Shown here one piece after another: positions 58,814 to 64,000 of a stretch of 64,000 nucleotides of DNA. The notes beneath the pieces were generated by a model. That model searched no databases. It saw only the letters and a list, made by a program, of their open reading frames with translations, and was not told where the DNA came from. This DNA is from Synoicihabitans lomoniglobus (GTDB taxonomy: Bacteria > Verrucomicrobiota > Verrucomicrobiia > Opitutales > Opitutaceae): assembly GCF_029023725.1 (NCBI RefSeq), contig NZ_CP119075.1:5699501-5763500 (forward strand), given 5' to 3'. A program made the translations under genes and the position numbers. Positions within the stretch are counted from its first letter, which is position 1. Each line of letters opens with the position of its first letter.

Positions 58814-59438
58814 CAATGATATCGAACAAGCGGAGGCGCCGGCTGACGCGTGGTCACGTTAGCCGTTAAGTTCTCCCATGACATCCATGATTCAACTGCA
58901 GGAAGACCGCCGCATCGAATCCTCCGGCCTGAGCACCGCGTGGTTGATGGAGCAGGCGGCCTGGCTTCGTGAGCAGCGATCGCTGCATGGCGATAGTTGC
59001 CGGTTCTTCATGACCGCCGGGTCACTTTTTGAGTTCGCTCGGTTCGACTACGCTCTGGGCACCGTGGCCTTCTTTCATGCGGTCATCGGTTTGGAACGAG
59101 CACTCAAAATCCACTTCCGAAAAGACGGTCATCTCAAGGCACTGTTCAAGCGAGCCATTGATGAGAAGGTCTTTACCGACGAGCTGTTCAAGGGGCAATT
59201 CACGTGGTGTGACATGATGCAGGATCTCTGCGCTCGCCATGGAATGAAGAGGTCCACCGGCTACTGCGAACGTCTCGCGATCCTGTTGCCCGAGCAGCGC
59301 AACCTCTACTTCCACGGAACCAACCTCATGGGGCCGGATTATTTCCGCTTCACGGTTCACGTGCGCATCCTGGCCGACGCCTTAAACACGGGTCGCCAGG
59401 GCGTCTACTCTCACTAGGGATTTAAAGGGACGGGTTAA
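58792..59438 (+). mobile_element. HEPN cassette, copy 2
   Basis: Bounded by GGATTTTAAAGAGACAGG (58792) and GGATTTAAAGGGACGGG (59418), with one HEPN gene inside, as at 56088-56731. Both copies share sequence before the ATG (GATATCGAACAAGCGGAGGC) and to the very end, so the unit of about 645 bases was duplicated or moved. Here it interrupts the AbiEii toxin gene. Confidence 0.7.
58878..59417 (+). CDS. HEPN-domain protein (cassette copy 2)
   Basis: This 179-residue near-duplicate of the 56175 protein has the same RNLYFHG (RX4H) motif and helices. Differences cluster in the middle: QKDDYLKPLLKRAVDEQ in copy 1 versus RKDGHLKALFKRAIDEK here, with few others. Conservation of the RX4H residues suggests the function is kept. 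Expression signals are the same in both copies. RNA cleavage is predicted, not shown. Confidence 0.65.
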   Translation: MTSMIQLQEDRRIESSGLSTAWLMEQAAWLREQRSLHGDSCRFFMTAGSLFEFARFDYALGTVAFFHAVIGLERALKIHFRKDGHLKALFKRAIDEKVFTDELFKGQFTWCDMMQDLCARHGMKRSTGYCERLAILLPEQRNLYFHGTNLMGPDYFRFTVHVRILADALNTGRQGVYSH

Positions 59439-59456
59439 ATGCGAGGTCTGAGGTAA

Positions 59457-59670
59457 CAGCGCCGAAGCTGGAAGCATCGGCCACGGTGGTGCGGAAGAGT
59501 GGCCGAGGCATCCTGCCTCGGGACCAAAAACGAGGGTCCGAAAACGGGTCTGGTTTTGTGGTTTGGGGTGATGTTGAGTTTGTCGCGCCGTCTGGCCGTG
59601 GAGGTTTCAATGAGACGGGTAGCACATGATCGCTGAGGATTCCTTCGGGCAAATCGCAGCGTGTAAGGAT
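59457..59670. repeat. About 200-bp repeat (GCCGAAG-GGAAGCATCGG family), copy 1
   Basis: Begins GCCGAAGCTGGAAGCATCGG, then a hairpin at GGCATCCTGCC, and ends near CATGATCGCTGAGGATTCC. A close copy is at 60388-60605 and a short one at 62005-62085. The two long copies flank an antitoxin-toxin pair. The remaining gap to 59797 holds no gene. Confidence 0.8.
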
Positions 59671-59797
59671 CACTTACAAGTTCGCCACGAGGGGGCCCCA
59701 CCACGAAAAACAAATCCTCACCAAGACCTCATCTCATCGCGTCTGGCTTAAATACGCCGGACTTGCGGCGCACACGTCCTCTTGTAGCATATTCACC

Positions 59798-60010
59798 ATG
59801 AGCTCCGTCCAAGAAATTCAAGACGCGATCCTAAATCTGCCTCCACAGGACCGTGAAGCCTTGCGGCACTGGCTCGACGATACCGAGGAGGAGACTCCCG
59901 AGATGCTGGCCGCCATCGACGCAGGCCTGAGTTCCCTGCGGAAAAAGGGTGTGATCCCGTTGGAGGATGTCCGTCAGAATATCGCTTCATGGGCTACCAA
60001 GTCGGTCTGA
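59798..60010 (+). CDS. Small antitoxin (addiction-module component type)
   Basis: This 70-residue protein (EIQDAILNLPPQDREALRHW; LRKKGVIPLEDVRQNIASW) resembles short helical antitoxins paired with RelE/ParE toxins. The RelE-like gene starts inside its last codons (59989), so the pair is coupled. It probably wraps the toxin and represses the promoter. Flanked by two copies of a 200-bp repeat. Confidence 0.8.
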   Translation: MSSVQEIQDAILNLPPQDREALRHWLDDTEEETPEMLAAIDAGLSSLRKKGVIPLEDVRQNIASWATKSV

Positions 60011-60285
60011 CCGAAGAGGCCCGGGCCGATCTTGGCGAGGTCGTCCGGTTTCTCGCAGAAAAGAGCTCCGAGTCGGCCGAACGCATCGGCCACGAATTGC
60101 TCGACGCCGCGCTAACACTCACCCTTTTCCCGCGCCGGGGCGCATCCGTGCGACGTCGGCCGGGTGTGCGCAAACTCACCCACCGCCACTACCTGATCTT
60201 TTATCAGGTCAATGAAACCGCGGAGTGGGTTGAAGTCATCCGTATCTGGGACGGTCGGCAAAATCCGGCGTCACTTCGCCTTTGA
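59989..60285 (+). CDS. RelE/ParE family toxin
   Basis: This 98-residue protein has the RelE/ParE fold pattern: VGLTEEARADLGEVVRFLAE helix pair, RRGASVRRRPGVRKLTHRHY (basic core) and closing LIFYQVNETAEWVEVIRIWD strands. RelE members cleave mRNA at the ribosome and ParE members inhibit gyrase; which applies is not certain, though the IRIWDGRQNP end is ParE-like. It follows its antitoxin gene with a 22-base overlap. Confidence 0.88.
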   Translation: MGYQVGLTEEARADLGEVVRFLAEKSSESAERIGHELLDAALTLTLFPRRGASVRRRPGVRKLTHRHYLIFYQVNETAEWVEVIRIWDGRQNPASLRL

Positions 60286-60387
60286 ATTCGAAGACGACCT
60301 CGTATTCACCGCGCAACGTTTCCCCGACTATCGTTGGGGATGGCTGAAGACGTCGGGTCTTTGCGCATGGAATCGGTGACCGCGAGT

Positions 60388-60605
60388 CGGCGCCGAAGGC
60401 GGAAGCATCGGCCACGGTGGTGTGGAAAAGTGGCCGAGCCATCCTGCCTCGGGATCAAAAAACAAGGGTTTAAAAACGGGTCGGCTTTGTGGTTTGCGAT
60501 CATGTTGAATGCGTCGCGCCGTCTGACCGTGGACGTTCTTGATGAGGATGGGTAGCACATGATCGCTGAGGATTCCTTCGGACAAATCGTAACGAATCAG
60601 TGTAG
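60388..60605. repeat. About 200-bp repeat (GCCGAAG-GGAAGCATCGG family), copy 2
   Basis: Closely matches 59457-59670, including GGAAGCATCGGCCACGGTGG and GTAGCACATGATCGCTGAGG. Directly repeated around the toxin-antitoxin pair, it could have mediated its insertion or could allow its loss by recombination. Bases 60286-60387 and 60606-60716 show no gene. Confidence 0.8.
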
Positions 60606-60716
60606 TCCGAAGCTGCTTAGGGGACAAGGACAGGGGTCATGGCCGAAAAAAGACCGCATCTTGCGACCGATTGACTTGCGGCCGCGAAGTGCCTTGCGGT
60701 TGCGTTGACGCCTTCC

Positions 60717-61982
60717 ATGGCAGCATCCGAAAAGCAGAGCGACTTCCCGTTTGAACTCGATGGAGGCAGGCCCGCCAAGGCCCAGCCTATGAGCGTGCGT
60801 CTCACGGGCGGCAAGCCCACCAAGCAGCTCTCCCGTCAACAGAAGAAATTCGGACAACTGCTCAAAGAGGTCGAAAAACTCCGCGCCCGCCAGCAACGCA
60901 TCACCACCTCTTGGGAACGCTTTCTCTCCGCCTACCTCGCACGCGTCCATCCCGAGGAACAGCGTCAGCACGACTTGCGCAAAGAGGTCGTCCGCCAACT
61001 CGCCACCCACCTCCACAACCCGGGGAGACTCGGGCCGCGCCAACGCGAGGCCCTCGCCGATCTGATCGCAGCACAGCTCGACGTTATCCTGGATCGGGAA
61101 CCCGAGCTCACCGACCCCGACTTGGTCGTCTTGATCGAACACTTCAAAAAACGCGACGCCGCCGCACGCGCATCACGTCGCGACACCGACGACGAGAATG
61201 GTGATGGCGAACTGGATGGCTTGCCGCCCTTCGTCGCCGCCCTCATTCGGGACTCTGGGCTCGATCCGGCCGGCTTCCGCAGTGGGATGAGCCCCGCCGA
61301 GATCCAGCAGGAAATCGAACGGCAAATGATGGCGGGCCTCGGCATTGACGACTTCGATCCGAAAGACGTCAAACCCGGGCCGACGGCGCGATCACGCAAA
61401 TCGAAGGACAAACGTAAGGGCAAAACCGCCGATCCTCGCGAGCAGGCCGAGCAGGTCGAGGCGGCGCGCAAACGCACCCTCTCCGTCATTTACAAGCAAC
61501 TCGCCAAAGCCCTGCACCCCGACCTCGAAACCGACCCGACCAAGCGCGAGCAAAAACACCACCTGATGCAGGAGCTCACCACCGCCTACAAGCAAGGCGA
61601 CCTGCACACCTTGCTGCGACTCGAGCTCGCTTGGATTCAACGCGAGGAAGACGACCTCGATCGCCTCACCGACGAGAAGCTCAAGGTCTACATCGAACTT
61701 CTCCAACAGCAGGTCGCGGACCTCCGCGAGGAAGTCGCCGCCATCCCTTACCAGCCGCATTTCGCCACCGTCAGCCGCTTCGTCAATCCCTTCACCGGCG
61801 AGCCCGATGGCGTCGAGAGTATCCTCGCCAACCTCCGACCCTACACCGAATCGCTCACGGACGCCCAAGCCGCGCTGCAAGGCCCCGCCGCCCGCACCGA
61901 ATTGCGCGACATGATTCGTGCTCACATCGCACAGCAAAAGGCCGCTTCGCGCCTACCCGACTTCCGCATGTTCGGCCTCTGA
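60717..61982 (+). CDS. J-domain-like helical protein
   Basis: The ATG at 60717 gives 421 residues (a TTG at 60705 is less likely). A J-domain-like segment VIYKQLAKALHPDLETDPTK with the HPD tripeptide (about residues 261-280) lies between long charged coiled-coil parts. J domains stimulate Hsp70 ATPases, so it may recruit a chaperone. N- and C-terminal regions are not recognised. It stands alone, following the repeat-flanked toxin-antitoxin pair. Likely cytoplasmic. Confidence 0.7.
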   Translation: MAASEKQSDFPFELDGGRPAKAQPMSVRLTGGKPTKQLSRQQKKFGQLLKEVEKLRARQQRITTSWERFLSAYLARVHPEEQRQHDLRKEVVRQLATHLHNPGRLGPRQREALADLIAAQLDVILDREPELTDPDLVVLIEHFKKRDAAARASRRDTDDENGDGELDGLPPFVAALIRDSGLDPAGFRSGMSPAEIQQEIERQMMAGLGIDDFDPKDVKPGPTARSRKSKDKRKGKTADPREQAEQVEAARKRTLSVIYKQLAKALHPDLETDPTKREQKHHLMQELTTAYKQGDLHTLLRLELAWIQREEDDLDRLTDEKLKVYIELLQQQVADLREEVAAIPYQPHFATVSRFVNPFTGEPDGVESILANLRPYTESLTDAQAALQGPAARTELRDMIRAHIAQQKAASRLPDFRMFGL

Positions 61983-62004
61983 GCGAATGTCCGGCTCGAG
62001 GTGA

Positions 62005-62085
62005 CAGTGCCGAAGCTGGAAGCATCGGCCACGGGGGGAATGCAGGGACGGTGGCCGAGGCATCATGCCTCGGGGCTGAATGACG
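62005..62085. repeat. Short copy of the GCCGAAG-GGAAGCATCGG repeat
   Basis: GTGCCGAAGCTGGAAGCATC and then GTGGCCGAGGCATCATGCCT match the start of the longer copies at 59457 and 60388. It lies just after the J-domain-like gene. Confidence 0.75.
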
Positions 62086-62138
62086 GTTCGGTGGGTCGGG
62101 GTTGCTCCAGTGGGTGGTGCGGTGTTCTCTGCGTGGCC

Positions 62139-62640
62139 ATGATACCTACTCGTCGCCGTCTGGAATATACTTCCGGCTATCTTACCTTAGGATTGTCTCA
62201 AGGAGGCGGCGGGGGAGTTGGCGTTGATCGAGGAGGCGGATGCTCGATCGGCCGATGTCATGCGGCTGCGGGTGGAGCTCTACCACCAATCCAAGCAATG
62301 GAGGCGGCTCGCCATGGCGGGGGAGTCGTTGGCGGATTTGGCGCCCGAGGAGGAGCAGGGGTGGATTTCCTGGGCGTATGCGTTGCGGGAGTTGGAACGC
62401 GTGGCGGATGCTCAGGATGTGCTGTGGCGGGCCGAGCCGGCTCACGGGAAAACGAGCGCCGTGCTGCATTACAATCTCGCGTGCTATGCTTGCCTGTTGG
62501 GCGACCTGAAGGAGGCCAAACGGCGGCTGGCGATGGCGGTAAAAATGGATGACGAATTTGAATCCAGTGCGTGGGATGATCCCGATCTCGCGGCCTTGCG
62601 CTCCGATGGCGAAGCGGGAAATGACGTAAAGGAGTCGTGA
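62139..62640 (+). pseudogene. TPR-repeat protein with a frameshift near its start
   Basis: The main frame (from about 62203) encodes TPR-like helices: LALIEEADARSADVMRLRVE, GWISWAYALRELERVADAQD and LHYNLACYACLLGDLKEAKR. Its natural start is in another frame at ATG 62139 (MIPTRRRLEYTSGYLTLGLS), and the two join if one G near CAAGGAGG (62200-62204) is removed. So the gene is frameshifted or the base is a sequence error. TTG 62218 could also start a shorter product. TPRs mediate protein contacts. Confidence 0.6.
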
Positions 62641-62686
62641 TCCGGGTTGGCATCCAACTCACATTGCCGAAGGTTAGATCGGTAGC

Positions 62687-63703
62687 ATGCATCACCGATT
62701 CGCACCATTCTCGATCCGACGGTTGCGGGGTGGCGTGCTGCTGGCTTTGTCCCTGTCGATCGGAGTCGTCTTGCGAGCGCAGCAGCAGGCGGCGGTCGAG
62801 GACGAGTGGGTCGTGGATACGGAGGGGTTGTTTGAGTTGGGGCGGGCGTTGTTTGAGGAACACGCGCCCGATGACATCAAGGCGCAGTTTCGCTTTCCGT
62901 CGCGGGACGAGTTTGACGAATTTGCGGTGCGGTTGCAGCGGGCTTTGCAGGAGGGGTCGCTGGACGATCTCGCCGACTATCGGGCGGAGGCGCAGGCGGC
63001 GTTGATCGCGGTGCGGGCGTTTCCGGACTATGCGCCGTATGCGGATTGGTTGCAGGAGCGGTTGGACTACATCGACGCGGCGGGGTGGATTCGCGCGCAG
63101 CCGCCGCCGCGGCCGGTGGTGAAGCCCGTGCCGAACGAGCCGGTGCGGGCGGCGCCGTCGCGTCCGCGGGAGGTGGTGCCGCATTACGATTTGTGGGTTT
63201 CGCGCATGCAGGATCGTCCGAGGCCGGCGGTGGCGTCGCGGTTCGTGCCGGGTTTGCAGCCGATTTTTGCGCGGGTGGGCGTGCCGAAGGATTTGGTATG
63301 GTTGGCGGAAATCGAATCGTCGTTTAACCCGAATGCGCGCAGTCCGGTGGGGGCGCGGGGACTGTTTCAATTCATGCCCGGCACGGCGACGGACATGGGG
63401 TTGAGTTTGCGTCCGTTTGACGAGCGGGCCGATCCGCGGAAGTCGGCGCAGGCGGCCGCGAGTTATCTGAAACAATTGCACGGGAAGTTTGGTTCCTGGC
63501 CGTTGGCGTTGGCGGCCTACAATGCGGGGCCGGGCCGGGTTGACCGCACGCTGAAGGCGCATCGGGCGGCGACTTACGCGGACATCGCGGAGGCGTTGCC
63601 GGCGGAAACGCGTATGTATGTGCCGAAGGTATTGGCCACGGTGGCGGTGCGTGCGGGCGTCTCCCCGGCCGATCTGGCGCGGGCGATGACGGCGGTGAAG
63701 TGA
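62687..63703 (+). CDS. Lytic transglycosylase (SLT domain), exported
   Basis: This 338-residue protein has a signal peptide (RRLRGGVLLALSLSIGVVLR, then AQQQ) and a C-terminal SLT domain from about residue 200: LVWLAEIESSFNPNARSPVG with catalytic Glu, GLFQFMPGTATDMG and ALAAYNAGPGRVDR. Such enzymes cleave peptidoglycan glycan strands to 1,6-anhydro products. The N-terminal part is unrecognised, with a Pro-rich linker. MltD-like in its core. No adjacent cell-wall genes are visible. Confidence 0.88.
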   Translation: MHHRFAPFSIRRLRGGVLLALSLSIGVVLRAQQQAAVEDEWVVDTEGLFELGRALFEEHAPDDIKAQFRFPSRDEFDEFAVRLQRALQEGSLDDLADYRAEAQAALIAVRAFPDYAPYADWLQERLDYIDAAGWIRAQPPPRPVVKPVPNEPVRAAPSRPREVVPHYDLWVSRMQDRPRPAVASRFVPGLQPIFARVGVPKDLVWLAEIESSFNPNARSPVGARGLFQFMPGTATDMGLSLRPFDERADPRKSAQAAASYLKQLHGKFGSWPLALAAYNAGPGRVDRTLKAHRAATYADIAEALPAETRMYVPKVLATVAVRAGVSPADLARAMTAVK

Positions 63704-63790
63704 GCACGTCGCGCGGAAAGACCGGTCGCTATATTCTCCCAACTCTCTCTCGTATGGCCCGAGAAAGTGATTTACGGTTGGAATCACCTC

Positions 63791-64000
63791 ATGGAAACGA
63801 CCACCCCGACGGAGAGTATTGCGCTGTTGATCGACGCGGATAACGCACCGGCGGCGAAGATTGATTTTATCATCGCGGAGCTGGCGTCGTATGGCGTCGT
63901 CAACATTCGTAAGGCTTACGGTAATTGGAAGAAGTCAGAGCTCTCGGGCTGGGAAAAGGTGCTGCACGAATATGCTATCCAGCCGCGGCAGCACTTTGAC
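63791..64000 (+). CDS. NYN domain protein (LabA/DUF88 type), 3' end outside window
   Basis: The ATG at 63791 opens a frame that runs off the window end (70 codons visible). ALLIDADNAPAAKIDFIIAE with the Asp pair and VNIRKAYGNWKKSELSGWEK match the N-terminus of NYN (PIN-like) nuclease domains of the LabA type, which bind metal via DxDN. The rest cannot be seen, so the C-terminal domain (often OST-HTH) is unknown. Confidence 0.85.
   Translation, partial: METTTPTESIALLIDADNAPAAKIDFIIAELASYGVVNIRKAYGNWKKSELSGWEKVLHEYAIQPRQHFD

Noticed and set aside
1-64000. CRISPR array
   Set aside because: No regularly spaced direct repeats with unique spacers were seen; the regular units at 17.2-19.4 kb are tRNAs.

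Overview
The window looks like a chromosomal segment of an Opitutaceae-type verrucomicrobium (PVC superphylum). Supporting signs are high GC, a large PVC-type haem-binding CxxCH protein, two PadR/ADOP-permease pairs, a GH115 glucuronidase, a DUF5597-type GH35, a GH3, and sialidase-mutarotase-symporter genes. This assignment rests on gene content, not on a marker gene.

Layout. 1-4.3 kb: sialic-acid-type operon (sialidase, kelch mutarotase, SSS symporter). 4.4-11.3 kb: AraC regulator divergent from a ferritin-like protein, a SIMPL protein, a PadR-controlled ADOP permease with two visible operators, and a DUF3667 membrane protein. 11.4-16.6 kb: LacI regulator, GH115, LysR regulator. 16.7-29.4 kb: the most unusual region. 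It holds an array of at least 21 tightly packed tRNA genes with abnormal elbows, followed by HNH nuclease, sigma factor, AAA ATPase, RtcB RNA ligase, an SPFH protein, and a translationally coupled run of unknown protein, RlaP-type nucleotidyltransferase, HD phosphohydrolase, second RlaP-type nucleotidyltransferase, small unknown protein and ATP-grasp protein. I read it as an RNA (tRNA) repair island. 29.4-46.6 kb: HD protein, GH35, ceramidase-like protein, DegT aminotransferase, SSS symporter, PVC cytochrome, a second PadR/ADOP pair, GH3, MYG1-like protein and a degenerate nucleotidase-like protein. 46.7-60.3 kb: a defence and toxin-antitoxin island with RHH-Fic, type I restriction-modification (R, AlbA_2-type ATPase, M, frameshifted S), two copies of a HEPN cassette that each truncate another gene, an RhuM gene with an in-frame stop, an R-subunit remnant, AbiEi with a truncated AbiEii, and an antitoxin-RelE pair. 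60.7-64 kb: J-domain-like protein, frameshifted TPR gene, lytic transglycosylase and the start of a NYN-domain gene.

In the RNA-repair island RtcB would reseal broken RNAs. The RlaP nucleotidyltransferases, HD protein and ATP-grasp protein would supply end processing or further RNA modification, and the SPFH and AAA proteins scaffolding or sensing. The tRNA array may supply replacement, decoy or sensor tRNAs. At least 20 of the tRNAs have G at T-loop position 55, and most lack the D-loop GG pair, so the canonical D-loop/T-loop contact would be missing. Several dispersed intergenic repeat families run through the window, and one of them brackets the protein-coding part of the island. Positions of short sites were counted by hand and may be off by a base or two.
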